Positions 27,709 to 38,432 of a DNA stretch of 64,000 nt are shown one piece after another. The notes under the pieces were generated by a model. It saw only the letters and a list, made by a program, of their open reading frames with translations, searched no databases and was not told where the DNA came from. The number at the start of each line of letters is the position of its first letter. Positions within the stretch are counted from its first letter, which is position 1. Source of the DNA: Photobacterium aquae. Lineage in GTDB: Bacteria; Pseudomonadota; Gammaproteobacteria; Enterobacterales; Vibrionaceae. The translations under genes and the position numbers were made by a program. Location of the stretch: contig NZ_LDOT01000002.1 of assembly GCF_001029445.1 (NCBI RefSeq), forward strand, positions 62,001 to 126,000. The letters are read 5' to 3'.

Positions 27709-29337
27709 CTAGATTCTAAAGAATGACAGTTGCTGCTTCTGTTGTTCCGCCAAACGTGACAACTCATTACTTGCCGTCGCACTCTGGCTAATACCTGTTA
27801 CGTTTTGATTTACAATCTCCGACATATTAGAGACGTTACGGTTAATATCTTGAGTAACTTGAGACTGTTGCTCTGCCGCTGTAGCCACTTGGGTATTCAT
27901 ATCGCTGATCTGTACCACAGATTCCGTAATCCCCAGCAAAGCATCATTGGCCTGATTGGCCAACTGTTGATTGCGCTCCAGCATCTCAAGGCTACTTTGC
28001 ATGCTGTCGTTGGCATTAAGCGACTGAGACTGTAATTCTTCAATAATGGTTTGAATTTCTTTAGTTGAATCCTGCGTACGAGCAGCCAACATCCGAACCT
28101 CATCGGCAACCACCGCAAAACCACGGCCTGATTCACCGGCACGCGCCGCTTCAATGGCCGCATTCAGCGCCAACAGGTTAGTCTGCTCTGAAATACTGCG
28201 GATAACCTCAATAACCTTGCTAATTTGATCCGACTGCTCTTTCAATCGAGTTACAACATCTGCCGCTTGACCCAATGTCTCAGACATTTGTCGACTCGCC
28301 GCACTGCTTTCCTCAAAGACTCTCAAACCCTGCCGTGCCAATTCATCCGTTTGTTTGGCTGTTGAATCGGCTACCGTCGCGTTATCACTGACATTATCGG
28401 CTGTACTTGACAGTTCATTCACCGCTGAGGCGATCTGATCAATCTCACTCTGCTCCGCTTGGGCATTCGACTCCGATTGCGTCAACACTGCAGCCAACTC
28501 TGTCGATGCCGCTGCTACGTCTTCGCTGATGCGCATCAAAGATTCAACTGTCGTATTCAATTGGCTAACCGTGAGATTCACGTCACCGCTAAGTTTAGCT
28601 AACTCGTTCGTGCCATCTTGCTCAGCACGTACTGTCAGATTACCGGCCGCAACATCACGCATCACAGTCTGCAACTTCACGATAGGGTTCACAATCAAAC
28701 CAGATAGCCACCAAGCTGTCAGCATAACCGAAATGAATACAACAAAAATGACAATCGATGACCAGTACATCAAGCTCGCATTATTTGCTTGGCTTTCTTT
28801 CATGCTCTGAGAAGAAAAGTCATTAACTTTTTGAGACAACATATTGATGGCCTCAACCATCTCATTACCCACTTTAATATATTCAGCGGTATAACGGTTG
28901 AGGTCTCGCTGCTCTACGTCACCAGAACTCAATTGCTCCAGCATTTTCATCGCATTTCGCGAATAATCGACATATTTTTGAATCGCAGCTTCTACTTTCT
29001 TGGTATCAGCCAAGAACACCGGTTCGCTCTCCAGCAATTCTAAATTGTCATTTAGAGTACTGATTTGCTTATTAACTTCATTTAAAAAACTTTCACGCTT
29101 GTTTGCATCAAAGATTGCATAAGCAGCTGAAATTCTGAGGGGGTAAACCGTATCATCAATACCGGCCAATGCATCTTTGTATTTCACCAAATTGGCCGTA
29201 TTAGAAAAAATTACGCCTTGCTCCGTTTCTAATTTAGACTTTGTGGTTAACAAAGCAACAAGCAACACAACAACCATAATCATCACAGGTAATAATACCT
29301 GGAACCGCACTGATAAATTTTTCAGTGAAAACTGCAT
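27709..29337 (-). CDS. Methyl-accepting chemotaxis protein, array copy 2
   Basis: A 542-residue chemoreceptor with the same domain order as its neighbours: membrane helix, helical periplasmic sensor with [13 protein letters not shown], second helix, HAMP, and the signalling hairpin [23 protein letters not shown]. It ends SFFRI without a tethering pentapeptide. The cytoplasmic half is nearly identical to copies 3-5, while the sensor (about 30-185) differs widely, as expected if ligand range diversified while the signalling part was kept uniform. Its own terminator and a 702-bp upstream gap make it a separate transcription unit. Confidence 0.93.
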   Translation of the reverse strand: MQFSLKNLSVRFQVLLPVMIMVVVLLVALLTTKSKLETEQGVIFSNTANLVKYKDALAGIDDTVYPLRISAAYAIFDANKRESFLNEVNKQISTLNDNLELLESEPVFLADTKKVEAAIQKYVDYSRNAMKMLEQLSSGDVEQRDLNRYTAEYIKVGNEMVEAINMLSQKVNDFSSQSMKESQANNASLMYWSSIVIFVVFISVMLTAWWLSGLIVNPIVKLQTVMRDVAAGNLTVRAEQDGTNELAKLSGDVNLTVSQLNTTVESLMRISEDVAAASTELAAVLTQSESNAQAEQSEIDQIASAVNELSSTADNVSDNATVADSTAKQTDELARQGLRVFEESSAASRQMSETLGQAADVVTRLKEQSDQISKVIEVIRSISEQTNLLALNAAIEAARAGESGRGFAVVADEVRMLAARTQDSTKEIQTIIEELQSQSLNANDSMQSSLEMLERNQQLANQANDALLGITESVVQISDMNTQVATAAEQQSQVTQDINRNVSNMSEIVNQNVTGISQSATASNELSRLAEQQKQQLSFFRI

Positions 29338-30039
29338 GACACGTGATCCTTACTAACATCGAATTTTGGCATACCTAAGCCTCTTCTCAACCATCAATTG
29401 TATAGGTAGCATCAGTAGCTCCCCATAAAAATACAATCTAACGATTACAATAGTTATATCTCTAATACTTATTTACATTGAGAAATTATATTAAACACGA
29501 TTCATTACGTATCTTATAGAAGGAGCTTAGGTATACTTAGAGTAAATTAATAATACTATCAGGAATATAAGACTCAATCTGGGTCTTGTCTATAAAAAAA
29601 GGATATTTCAACAAAAAAAGAATATATAACTCACCTCACTTTCGTGATATTCCTCACATAAAGAAATCCTATTTGGAATAAAATATAATTTTCCATTTTT
29701 GTTAATACAAAAAGGTATATTTTATTCCACTTACATTGAAACATTCGCACCAATGACCTGTCCAACAACTTAGGCAATAAAAACGCACAAAGCAACATTG
29801 TAGAAGCAAATCGGAAACAACATAGGTTAACTTAACTTACACTTACCGATCGCTTATAAATATTTTGATGTAATGAAACATTCAGACTGAATTAAGCTCT
29901 GCTCTATAAATGGAGCTGTCTGATTATTTATACTATTTCAGCAGATATTTATTTTGCATTCCATTGCGGGTATTTATCACTTGTGACATTAAAAAGGCAG
30001 GTTATTAAACCTGCCTTTGATGCTTATTTTAATTATTAT
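29338..30039. other. AT-rich spacer between chemoreceptor genes 2 and 3
   Basis: 702 bp without a supportable gene. It contains the terminator of copy 3 (29993-30018). The remainder is low-GC with only weak dyads. The promoter of copy 2 should lie near the left side. Confidence 0.5.
29993..30018 (-). terminator. Terminator of chemoreceptor gene 3
   Basis: Arms AAAGGCAGGTT (29993-30003) and AACCTGCCTTT (30008-30018) with an ATTA loop. Confidence 0.9.
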
Positions 30040-31668
30040 TTAAATTCGGAAAAATGAAAGCTGCTCTTTCTGCTGTTCAGCTAAACGGGACAACTCATTA
30101 CTTGCTGTCGCACTCTGACTAATACCCGCAACATTCTGATTGACGATTTCTGACATATTGGAGACATTTCGGTTTATGTCTTGCGTCACCTGGGACTGTT
30201 GCTCTGCCGCTGTAGCCACTTGAGTATTCATATCACTGATCTGTACCACAGATTCCGTAATCCCCATCAATGCATCATTGGCCTGATTAGCTAGCAACTG
30301 ATTTTTCTCTAGCATTTCAAGGCTACTCTGCATACTGTCATTGGCATTTACTGACTGGGACTGTAGCTCTTCAATAATGGTTTGAATTTCTTTGGTTGAG
30401 TCCTGCGTGCGCGCCGCAAGCATACGTACTTCATCAGCCACCACAGCAAAACCACGTCCCGATTCTCCGGCACGTGCCGCTTCAATAGCAGCATTCAACG
30501 CTAACAAGTTGGTTTGCTCAGAAATGCTACGGATCACTTCGATCACTTTACTGATCTGATCAGACTGTTCCTTCAAGCACGTCACCACATCCGCTGCTTG
30601 TGACAAAGTCTGAGTCATTTGGTGGCTAGCCGTATTGCTTTGCTCAAAAATTTCCAAACCTTTGCGTGCAAGTTCATCTGTTTGCTTGGCGGTAGAATCG
30701 GCTGTTGTTGCATTGTCACTCACATTATCTGCAGTACTCGACAGTTCATTTACAGCTGAAGCGATCTGATCGATTTCACTTTGTTCCGACTGCGCATTCG
30801 CTTCAGATTGCGTCATAACAGAAGCCAACTCTGTTGCCGAAGCCGCAACATTTTCACTAATTCGAATCATCGCGCCAATTGTCGTTTTCAATTGATTGAC
30901 AGTAATGTTGACATCCGTCCCTAGCTTAGCCAATTCATTGCTGCCATCTTGTTCAGCCTTAACAGTAAGATCACCAATAGCAACTTCGCGCATCACTCTT
31001 TGGATCTGAAGAATTGGCGTTACAATTAATCCTGATAGCCACCATGCCACAAATGTTACAGTGAAAAACACTACACTCAGCACCACTGTCACTTTCTTCA
31101 TCAAAGCGGCATTGATAGATTGGCTGTCATTCATACTTTGTGTGCTGAACTCACTCACTGCTAGTGAAAGCGAATTAATTGCACCAACCATATCATCACC
31201 CGCCTTGCGATACTGCGAGATAAATCGAGCGAACTCCTTAGCTGTAACCTCTCCATTTTCTTGGCCTCTGGTCATTTCAACCATTTGCTTTGCCATTTCA
31301 AGATACTTATGTACTGAGGATTCAACATGAGAAATTTCATCACTGAACGTTGACTGCTTTTTTAGTAATGTAAATTCATCATTCAAACTGCCGATCTTAG
31401 AGTTAATTTCATTTAAAAGTGTGTCTCGGCGAGACGAATCATACATTGCATAAATTGCCGATATCCTTAATGGGTACACCGTATCCAATATAGTCGCTAG
31501 CGTGTCTTTATAACCGACTAATGAAATTGTGTTTGAATATAAATTTTCTTGTTCCTCTTCTAAACTTATCTTTGTTGCTGATAGTGCAATAAATAATACT
31601 ATAACCATTAATAGAACAGGCATCAGTATTTGATAACGTACCGAGATATTCTTTAATGAAAATACCAT
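30040..31668 (-). CDS. Methyl-accepting chemotaxis protein, array copy 3
   Basis: A 542-residue chemoreceptor with the same architecture as the neighbouring copies. The sensor segment contains [13 protein letters not shown]. The signalling region is almost the same as in copies 2, 4 and 5, including the [20 protein letters not shown] stretch shared with copy 4. It ends SFFRI with no pentapeptide. Upstream lies a 545-bp gap with a palindrome cluster (31971-32038) that could regulate this copy. The ligand is unknown. Confidence 0.93.
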   Translation of the reverse strand: MVFSLKNISVRYQILMPVLLMVIVLFIALSATKISLEEEQENLYSNTISLVGYKDTLATILDTVYPLRISAIYAMYDSSRRDTLLNEINSKIGSLNDEFTLLKKQSTFSDEISHVESSVHKYLEMAKQMVEMTRGQENGEVTAKEFARFISQYRKAGDDMVGAINSLSLAVSEFSTQSMNDSQSINAALMKKVTVVLSVVFFTVTFVAWWLSGLIVTPILQIQRVMREVAIGDLTVKAEQDGSNELAKLGTDVNITVNQLKTTIGAMIRISENVAASATELASVMTQSEANAQSEQSEIDQIASAVNELSSTADNVSDNATTADSTAKQTDELARKGLEIFEQSNTASHQMTQTLSQAADVVTCLKEQSDQISKVIEVIRSISEQTNLLALNAAIEAARAGESGRGFAVVADEVRMLAARTQDSTKEIQTIIEELQSQSVNANDSMQSSLEMLEKNQLLANQANDALMGITESVVQISDMNTQVATAAEQQSQVTQDINRNVSNMSEIVNQNVAGISQSATASNELSRLAEQQKEQLSFFRI

Positions 31669-31970
31669 TTTATTTAACCCTTATTATTCTTTTTAGTACC
31701 TAGGTTATTCCTAAAACCGAGGCTTCGACAGGAAGATATGTCCTAAATGCCGCATTGTCTAGCGTTAAAATCAGCAAAAAACAACAAGATGACAACAACC
31801 CCCTCCTTTTTACACATACTTATATTCACTATAAAACTCCAAACAAAGAACAAAATGCAAAGCTTTATCGTGAATTTATTGTGTTTTTAGAACATGCATC
31901 CTTAGGTGATTACTAATATCTCCCATATTTGTAGAAATATAATGTTCAATAAACATAAGTAATCAAATTA

Positions 31971-31987
31971 ATTGCACACGATGCAAT
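31971..31987. repeat. Palindrome ATTGCA-N5-TGCAAT
   Basis: A perfect 6-bp inverted repeat around CACGA, sharing its half-site with the larger palindrome 22 bp to the right. It could be an operator for copy 3. Confidence 0.55.
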
Positions 31988-32008
31988 TAAAAAAAACAGT
32001 TAATACAA

Positions 32009-32038
32009 CACATTGCACTCACTAGTGACTGCAATGTG
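32009..32038. repeat. 30-bp near-perfect palindrome
   Basis: The arms CACATTGCA and TGCAATGTG flank the perfect inner palindrome TCACTAGTGA, with a single mismatched C/C pair. There is no T-run, so it is not a typical terminator. It lies about 340 bp upstream of copy 3. A protein-binding site or cruciform is more likely. Confidence 0.65.
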
Positions 32039-32154
32039 GAAGTACAACATGATTCATAGCGAATGCGAGAGTTTGTTCTCCAATAAATAATCGGCATTGC
32101 AGAGTTTTGATGTATAAAAAATACATATTTATTAAAGCTTTTCTAGAGTAAATA

Positions 32155-32184
32155 AAAAGCCACCGATATTATTCGGTGGCTTTT
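32155..32184 (-). terminator. Terminator of chemoreceptor gene 4
   Basis: Arms AAAAGCCACCGA (32155-32166) and TCGGTGGCTTTT (32173-32184) with a 6-nt loop. Confidence 0.9.
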
Positions 32185-32213
32185 CTTAATGGATGCTCAG
32201 ATAAAATCAGCAA

Positions 32214-33842
32214 TTAAATTCTAAAAAATGACAATTGTTCTTTCTGCTGTTCAGCTAAACGGGACAACTCATTACTTGCTGTCGCACTCTGACTAATACC
32301 CGCAACATTCTGATTGACGATTTCCGACATATTGGAGACATTTCGGTTTATGTCTTGCGTCACCTGAGATTGTTGCTCTGCCGCTGTAGCCACTTGAGTA
32401 TTCATATCACTGATCTGTACCACAGATTCCGTAATCCCCAGCAAAGCATCATTGGCCTGATTGGCCAACAACTGATTGCGCTCCAGCATCTCAAGGCTAC
32501 TTTGCATGCTGTCATTGGCATTTACTGACTGGGACTGTAGCTCTTCAATAATGGTCTGAATTTCTTCGGTTGAGTCCTGTGTACGAGCAGCCAGCATACG
32601 TACTTCATCCGCCACCACAGCAAAACCACGTCCCGATTCGCCGGCACGTGCCGCTTCGATGGCTGCATTTAATGCCAGCAAATTAGTTTGTTCAGAAATG
32701 CTACGGATCACTTCGATCACCTTGCTGATCTGATCAGATTGCTCCTTCAAGCACGTCACCACATCCGCCGCTTTCGCCAACGTTTCAGACATCTGCTGAC
32801 TAGCCGTATTACTTTGTTCAAAAATATCTAAACCCTGACGAGCAAGATCATCCGTTTGCTTGGCCGTAGAGTCAGCAGCGGTCGCGTTATCACTCACGTT
32901 ATCTGCAGTGCTCGACAACTCATTCACAGCAGAAACGATCTGATCAATTTCACTTTGTTCCGACTGCGCATTCGCTTCAGATTGAGTCATTACCGACGCG
33001 AGTTCTGTTGAAGCTGCAGCCACGTCATCGCTAATTCGCATCATAGAATCAACCATTGCATTTAGCTTACAGACCGTGAGGTTAACATCACTACTCAAAT
33101 TAGCGATTTCATTCGTTCCATCTTGTTCAGCTTTAGTCGTTAGGTTACCAGTAGCCACTTCACGCATCACAAGTTGCAATTGCACAATTGGATGAACGAT
33201 TAAACCAGACAACCACCATGCCCCCAGCATTACCACAACGAATATGAAAAGAATCACCATCGTTACAGACGACATTAAACTTGCACTGGCTGCTGCACTG
33301 TTTTTCATGCTCCGCGTAGAATATTGATTGACCTTTTGTGACAAGTCATTGATAGCATCAACCATCTCACTACCAACTTCAAGGTACTTAACGATATGCT
33401 CATCAAAAGCCTGTTTACTGATATCAACAACTCTTCTTTCACCTAAAGACTTAATCGTATCACGTGAATAATTTATATACTTTTGAATAGAGGATTCAAC
33501 TAATAAAGTTTCACCTTTAAACTCAGGATGAGAACCCAAAAACTCTAACTCTTTATTTATTGAATCAATATTATTATTCATCTCAACTAAAAAAGAATCA
33601 CGCTTACTGATATCATATATTGCGTATACAGCTGATATCCTTATCGGATACATCATATCATCAATACTCGCTAGTGAGTCTTTATATTTAATAAGATCTA
33701 TTGTATCCTTATAGGTAATGCTTTGTTCTTCATCCAATTTTGATTTTGTAATCCATAGAGCTATAAATAAAACAATAGCCATCAAGATTACAGGTAGTAA
33801 TACTTGTTTGCGCACTGATACGTTTTTCAGTGAAAAAGGCAT
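32214..33842 (-). CDS. Methyl-accepting chemotaxis protein, array copy 4
   Basis: A 542-residue chemoreceptor of the same type. The sensor contains [13 protein letters not shown] (Ile replaces Leu) and is rich in Lys, Asp and Ile. The gene's 5' third is visibly more AT-rich than its 3' half. HAMP and the signalling hairpin match copies 3 and 5 closely. It ends SFFRI with no tethering pentapeptide. The base-composition break inside the gene is what recombination or gene conversion limited to the signalling half would leave. Confidence 0.93.
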   Translation of the reverse strand: MPFSLKNVSVRKQVLLPVILMAIVLFIALWITKSKLDEEQSITYKDTIDLIKYKDSLASIDDMMYPIRISAVYAIYDISKRDSFLVEMNNNIDSINKELEFLGSHPEFKGETLLVESSIQKYINYSRDTIKSLGERRVVDISKQAFDEHIVKYLEVGSEMVDAINDLSQKVNQYSTRSMKNSAAASASLMSSVTMVILFIFVVVMLGAWWLSGLIVHPIVQLQLVMREVATGNLTTKAEQDGTNEIANLSSDVNLTVCKLNAMVDSMMRISDDVAAASTELASVMTQSEANAQSEQSEIDQIVSAVNELSSTADNVSDNATAADSTAKQTDDLARQGLDIFEQSNTASQQMSETLAKAADVVTCLKEQSDQISKVIEVIRSISEQTNLLALNAAIEAARAGESGRGFAVVADEVRMLAARTQDSTEEIQTIIEELQSQSVNANDSMQSSLEMLERNQLLANQANDALLGITESVVQISDMNTQVATAAEQQSQVTQDINRNVSNMSEIVNQNVAGISQSATASNELSRLAEQQKEQLSFFRI

Positions 33843-34599
33843 AATACATATTCCTTGATATATAACATTATTCCATATCTAAATATCTATTAAAGTTATA
33901 GTTAAGGCAAATAACAGTGTTATTTATTGCAAAGGTGTATTTTAAAAATGTTCTATAACAGCAATAAGACAAGCACTATCATTTATTTAAATGAAATATT
34001 AGATACGAATTCATAAAGCGTTAGCTCAGCTAAAGTATAATTTCACAAAAAACCGCTGTCCATGCGCAAAAGGTATTATAAATCAATAAAATGCTTTGAA
34101 AGCAAACTTTTGGATGTTCAATAATTACAAACAGAATATTGCACGGTATAACCTATTTTACATATAGGCTAGTTACCAGATTCCACCTGTTCACAAATAC
34201 GTCATGTTTGTAAACATTACCCTTCTATTTATTACCTATTTCCAATTACAATATTAATCGAGACTTTTAAATTTAATGACCTATCAATCCACTCATTAAT
34301 ATTTACCAAAATTAAAAAATAAGAAACCAAAAATAAATTTCGCATTATACATATATTATAAGACCATATACCAATAATAAGAATCATTTCATCTTATCAA
34401 AACAGCGAATCCTAGTTTCCCTTAAACATCCCAATGAAAAGCAACATCGTTTACCCACTTACTTATGTAATAACTATATTTATATAAGATTAATGAAAAC
34501 ATATTATAATCCACTGTAATACATATAATAAAAAAGGCCCTTTTATTAAGGGCCTTTTATTAAAAATCTATTCGATAAAGATTAGCAGAGATAATACAA
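33843..34599. other. AT-rich spacer between chemoreceptor genes 4 and 5
   Basis: 757 bp, the longest spacer in the array, with no supportable gene. It contains the 13-bp odd palindrome TTAGCTCAGCTAA at 34021-34033 and the terminator of copy 5 at 34532-34558. The rest is very AT-rich. Confidence 0.5.
34532..34558 (-). terminator. Terminator of chemoreceptor gene 5
   Basis: Arms AAAAGGCCCTT (34532-34542) and AAGGGCCTTTT (34548-34558) with a 5-nt loop. Confidence 0.9.
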
Positions 34600-36228
34600 T
34601 TAAATTCTAAAGAATGACAATTGTTCTTTTTGCTGCTCAGCCAAACGTGATAGCTCCGTACTTGCCGTTGCACTTTGGCTTATTCCGGAAACATTCTGGT
34701 TCACAATTTCCGACATATTGGAGACATTTCGGTTTATATCTTGTGTAACCTGAGACTGTTCCTCTGCGGCCGTTGCAACTTGAGTGTTCATATCGCTAAT
34801 CTGTACTACAGATTCCGTAATACCCAACAGTGCATCATTCGCCTGATTAGCTAGCAACTGATTTTTCTCTAGCATTTCAAGGCTACTCTGCATACTGTCA
34901 TTGGCAGTTACTGACTGGGACTGTAGCTCTTCAATAATCGTCTGGATCTCTTTGGTTGAGTCCTGCGTGCGCGCCGCAAGCATACGAACCTCATCAGCAA
35001 CGACAGCAAACCCTCGGCCAGATTCACCGGCACGCGCCGCTTCAATAGCCGCATTCAATGCCAGCAAGTTTGTTTGCTCAGAGATACCGCGAATCACCTC
35101 AATCACTTTGCTGATCTGCTCAGACTGATCTTTCAGGCAAGTCACAACACCTGCCGCATCTGACAACGTCTGTGACATTTGACGGCTCGCGGCATTGCTT
35201 TGTTCAAAAATCTCTAAACCTTGGCGTGCAAGATCATCGGTCTGCTTGGCCGTAGAATCAGCCGCTGTGGCATTATCACTTACGTTATCTGCTGTGCTCG
35301 ACAATTCGTTTACCGCCGAAGCAATTTGATCAATCTCGTTATGCTCTAGCTGGGCATTGGCTTCTGACTGTGTCATCACCGCCGCCAACTCCGTTGCAGC
35401 CGCGGCCACATCCTCACTGATCCGGATCATCGACTCAACAGTACGACTTAATTGATCAATAGTGCTGTTTACATCCTCACTCAATGCCGCCAGTTCATTA
35501 TCTCCGTCGTGCTCAGCACGCACGGTCAAATTACCACTGGCAACTTCACGCATAACCGTTTGCAACTTCACGATCGGTGTGACGATAAGCCCTGTCAGCC
35601 ACCAAGCAATCATGATAACAACCGCAAACACTGCAATAATTGCCAACGATGCATTTCTCATCAACGTTGCATTATTTGCATCGCTCTCTGCCATACTCTT
35701 GGCGCTGAAGTTGTTTACCTCTGACGACAGAGTATTAATCGCTTCAACCATTGTGTTACCGATAACACGGTACTTAGCTGTATATTCATTGAACACCTTA
35801 TCGGTGATCTTGCCTGTTTCATGATCAGCAAAGACCCCCATCGCACGGCGTGAGTAGTCGATATAATCCTGAATCGCTTTTTCTACTTTCATCGTCTCAT
35901 CGCGAAACGCTGGCTCTTTTTCCAAAGAATTAAGCGATTGAATGATAACGCCCGCATTACTATCAAGTTCACGCAAAAACGTTTCACGCTTGCTCTGATC
36001 ATAGATGGCATACACTGCAGAAATACGCAGTGGGTAAATACTATCATCTACATTCGCTAGTGCGTCTTTGTAGGTGACCAAATCTTGTGTATTGCTATAA
36101 ATGATATTCTGCTCTGAATCTAATTTTACTTTTGTGGTGTATAGAGCAGCAAATAGAACCACGACCATCAGCATTACTGGTAGCAAAACCTGATAACGCA
36201 CTGATAGGTTCTTTAGTGAAAATTGCAT
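34600..36228 (-). CDS. Methyl-accepting chemotaxis protein, array copy 5
   Basis: A 542-residue chemoreceptor and the first of the array. The sensor contains [13 protein letters not shown] and an acidic stretch ([12 protein letters not shown], about 138-149). HAMP and the signalling hairpin [23 protein letters not shown] follow, and it ends SFFRI. One visible difference from the other copies is [11 protein letters not shown] for [11 protein letters not shown] in the signalling domain, which could alter a methylation site. It is divergent from pstS. A PHO-box-like sequence (36366-36383) lies in its upstream region, hinting at phosphate control; the ligand is not known. Confidence 0.93.
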   Translation of the reverse strand: MQFSLKNLSVRYQVLLPVMLMVVVLFAALYTTKVKLDSEQNIIYSNTQDLVTYKDALANVDDSIYPLRISAVYAIYDQSKRETFLRELDSNAGVIIQSLNSLEKEPAFRDETMKVEKAIQDYIDYSRRAMGVFADHETGKITDKVFNEYTAKYRVIGNTMVEAINTLSSEVNNFSAKSMAESDANNATLMRNASLAIIAVFAVVIMIAWWLTGLIVTPIVKLQTVMREVASGNLTVRAEHDGDNELAALSEDVNSTIDQLSRTVESMIRISEDVAAAATELAAVMTQSEANAQLEHNEIDQIASAVNELSSTADNVSDNATAADSTAKQTDDLARQGLEIFEQSNAASRQMSQTLSDAAGVVTCLKDQSEQISKVIEVIRGISEQTNLLALNAAIEAARAGESGRGFAVVADEVRMLAARTQDSTKEIQTIIEELQSQSVTANDSMQSSLEMLEKNQLLANQANDALLGITESVVQISDMNTQVATAAEEQSQVTQDINRNVSNMSEIVNQNVSGISQSATASTELSRLAEQQKEQLSFFRI

Positions 36229-36365
36229 GTGCGGACCTTACTTATATACGCAAATTGAATCAAAACCCCATCCCTAAGGTTAAGTTAACGGCGCAAATAT
36301 AGGTTTTGAAGCCCTGCTTGTCCATATTAAACAATGAAAAAAATCAACATCATAAGATTTTTTTG

Positions 36366-36383
36366 ATGTCAAAAAAATGACAC
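36366..36383 (-). promoter_or_regulatory. PHO-box-like element facing chemoreceptor 5
   Basis: Read leftward it is GTGTCAT-TTTT-TTGACAT, compared with the consensus CTGTCAT-N4-CTGTCAT. It is partly palindromic, so orientation is uncertain. It lies about 140-155 bp before the chemoreceptor start. Confidence 0.35.
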
Positions 36384-36515
36384 TTATGAATAAATTTTTT
36401 TAGACTTAAGAAACAGCGTTCTATTTCAATAAGATAGCAGTTATCAATCAAGAACTGGTCAATTGTTAAACATTTATTGCTAACGTCATAGAGTGTTCAA
36501 TTTTCTGAAACATGA

Positions 36516-36533
36516 CTGTCATATTTCCTGCTT
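36516..36533 (+). promoter_or_regulatory. Candidate PHO box of pstS
   Basis: CTGTCAT-ATTT-CCTGCTT has a perfect first 7-bp PhoB half-site, the right 4-bp AT spacer and a weaker second half. It lies 63-80 bp before the pstS ATG, a normal PhoB position. Confidence 0.55.
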
Positions 36534-36596
36534 AACCTTTATTTCGTTCATTCGACACCTACTGGCAATAACGCCAAACGCTTAAGGATTAGGAAA

Positions 36597-37415
36597 ATGA
36601 AAACACAGGTTATTGGTGCACTAGCCCTCGCTGGTTCTATGGCATTTAACTCAGCGTTCGCAAATGAAACGGTCTCTGTTGTTGGTTCAAGCTCCGTATC
36701 ACCAATCATGGAAGTTCTCGGTGAAACCTATGCACAATCTCGCAATGTAACGGTTGAAGTACAAGGTCCTGGTTCATCCGCTGGTGTGCGAGCAGCTCAT
36801 GATGGCTCATCAGATTTCGGTATGAGTTCTCGCGAATTAAAAGAGTCAGAAAAGTCAAATGAAATCAAAGAAGTAGTAATAGCAAGGGATGGTATAGCCG
36901 TTGTAGTTCATAACAATAATCCTGTTACGGATCTGTCCAAGGATGAAGTGTCTAAGATCTATAAAGGTGAAATCACTAACTGGAAGCAAGTCGGTGGTGA
37001 AGACAAGCCTATCGTTGTTGCAACTCGTGATACCGCATCCGGCACACGCGGTGCTTTTGAAGACATCATGAACCTCAAGAAAAAAATTAATGGCATTAGT
37101 GTGTCAGCAATTTCACAGCGCGCACAAGTTGCCAGCGGTAACGGACAGCTAAAAACCATTGTTGCCAACAACCCATTTTCTATCGGCTATATTTCATTAG
37201 GATCAGTCGATGCTTCCGTTAAAGCCTTGTCGATCGATAACCACAAACCATCGGTTGAGGCTATCAAGGCCGGTGACTACGGCGTGCAACGTCCATTCTT
37301 GGTTGTTTACAAAGAAGGTCGCCCGTCTCCTGCTGCCCTTGATTTTCTAACATGGGTGAAAGGCCCTGAAGGCCAAAAAATTGTCGCTGATAAAGGCTTT
37401 ATCTCTGTTAAGTAA
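36597..37415 (+). CDS. pstS: Periplasmic phosphate-binding protein PstS
   Basis: A 272-residue periplasmic phosphate receptor of the high-affinity PstSCAB importer. The signal peptide is about 1-22 (ends AFA). Phosphate-contact motifs are VVGSSSVSPIME (about 28-39), the GPGSSAGVRAAHDGSSDFGMSSR segment, and DTASGTRGAF (about 143-152). It is shorter than E. coli PstS (346) and of the compact type common as pstS in Vibrionaceae. Start ATG 36597 follows AGGA. It is first in the operon; a terminator-like hairpin follows it. Confidence 0.95.
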   Translation: MKTQVIGALALAGSMAFNSAFANETVSVVGSSSVSPIMEVLGETYAQSRNVTVEVQGPGSSAGVRAAHDGSSDFGMSSRELKESEKSNEIKEVVIARDGIAVVVHNNNPVTDLSKDEVSKIYKGEITNWKQVGGEDKPIVVATRDTASGTRGAFEDIMNLKKKINGISVSAISQRAQVASGNGQLKTIVANNPFSIGYISLGSVDASVKALSIDNHKPSVEAIKAGDYGVQRPFLVVYKEGRPSPAALDFLTWVKGPEGQKIVADKGFISVK

Positions 37416-37428
37416 CTGTTGATTCTTT

Positions 37429-37462
37429 ACCTGTCGCGGCCACGTGCCAGCGGCAGGTTTTT
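37429..37462 (+). terminator. Terminator-like hairpin between pstS and pstC
   Basis: ACCTGTCGC (37429-37437) pairs with GCGGCAGGT (37450-37458), including one G-T pair, and is followed by five T. It probably lets PstS be made in excess over the membrane proteins by partial termination or 3'-end protection. Confidence 0.65.
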
Positions 37463-37515
37463 AATGATTCCTTGGTATGAACAACAACCTGTTGTCTGTA
37501 TCTGGAGTAATATGT

Positions 37516-38427
37516 ATGACCATCGCAAACAATATAGAAAACACAGCAAAACAGCCTACGCTGAAAGCCAAAGCAAAAACTGACTGGCGTGAGTTGTTCT
37601 TTAAATACCTATTTCTAACCAGTGCCGCGCTAGGTATTCTCTCACTAGTAACTATTGGTTACTTTATTTTCCGTGAAGGTTACGCCGCTTTTGCCGAAGC
37701 AGGCGTCACTAACATCGTTCTGGGCAACGACTGGTTACCACCCGCCCTTTACGGTATTGCCCCAATGATTGTCGCCTCGCTGGTATCCACTGCCGGTGCC
37801 GTTATTCTGGGTGTACCTGTTGGGGTACTTACGGCCATTTTTATTGCCGAAGTTGCGCCGAAACGACTCGCTAATCTGATCCGCCCGATGATCGAACTGC
37901 TTGCCGGTATCCCTTCTGTGGTTTATGGCTTCTTTGGTCTGGTGATCATTGTTCCTCTAATTCAGGATGTATTCTCTGTACCTGCTGGTAACACCATTCT
38001 TGCCGGTATCATCGTTCTGTCAGTGATGATCCTGCCAACGGTAATTACCGTTTCGGAAACCTCAATCAGAGCCGTACCACGCAGCTATAAAGAAGGCTCC
38101 TATGCGTTGGGCGCATCGCAGATGTTCACCGTCTTCAAGCTACTGGTGCCCGCAGCCCGATCCGGCATTATGACAGGCGTTATCTTAGGGGTTGCCCGCG
38201 CCTTGGGTGAAACCATGGCTATCATCATGGTAATGGGTAACTCGCCAGCCATGCCGCAGGGTCTACTGGAATCAGCCCGAACCTTGACTGCCAATATCGC
38301 GATTGAAATGTCGTACGCAACCGGCATCCACGCCAGTGCGTTGTATGCCACCGGTATTGTTCTTTTGGTCTTTATCATGATGCTAAACGGCGCGCTTCTT
38401 TATCTAAACCGTGAGCGTGCGAGGTAA
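37516..38427 (+). CDS. pstC: Phosphate ABC transporter permease PstC
   Basis: A 303-residue inner-membrane permease with six predicted helices and the binding-protein-dependent transport (EAA) loop near YKEGSYALGASQMFTVFKL (about 202-220). It pairs with PstA to form the phosphate channel. ATG 37516 was chosen because GGAG lies 8 nt upstream; a start 13 codons earlier has no ribosome site. It is separated from pstA by 5 bp. Confidence 0.95.
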   Translation: MTIANNIENTAKQPTLKAKAKTDWRELFFKYLFLTSAALGILSLVTIGYFIFREGYAAFAEAGVTNIVLGNDWLPPALYGIAPMIVASLVSTAGAVILGVPVGVLTAIFIAEVAPKRLANLIRPMIELLAGIPSVVYGFFGLVIIVPLIQDVFSVPAGNTILAGIIVLSVMILPTVITVSETSIRAVPRSYKEGSYALGASQMFTVFKLLVPAARSGIMTGVILGVARALGETMAIIMVMGNSPAMPQGLLESARTLTANIAIEMSYATGIHASALYATGIVLLVFIMMLNGALLYLNRERAR

Positions 38428-38432
38428 CCACA

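Larger units (their letters stand above)
31669..32213. other. AT-rich spacer between chemoreceptor genes 3 and 4, with palindromes
   Basis: No gene is seen in 545 bp. It holds two palindromes sharing the half-site ATTGCA/TGCAAT (31971-31987 and 32009-32038), a further half-site near 32095, and the terminator of copy 4 (32155-32184). Confidence 0.55.
36229..36596. promoter_or_regulatory. Divergent control region of chemoreceptor 5 and pstS
   Basis: 368 bp without a gene. It carries a PHO-box candidate facing pstS (36516-36533) and a second, palindromic PHO-box-like element oriented towards the chemoreceptor (36366-36383). The remainder is A/T-tract-rich. Confidence 0.55.

Noticed and set aside
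25734..36596. Sigma-28 (FliA) promoters before the chemoreceptor genes
   Set aside because: Only copy 5 shows a GCCGTTAA-like -10, with wrong spacing to any TAAA. The other copies have none, so no consistent motif is claimed.
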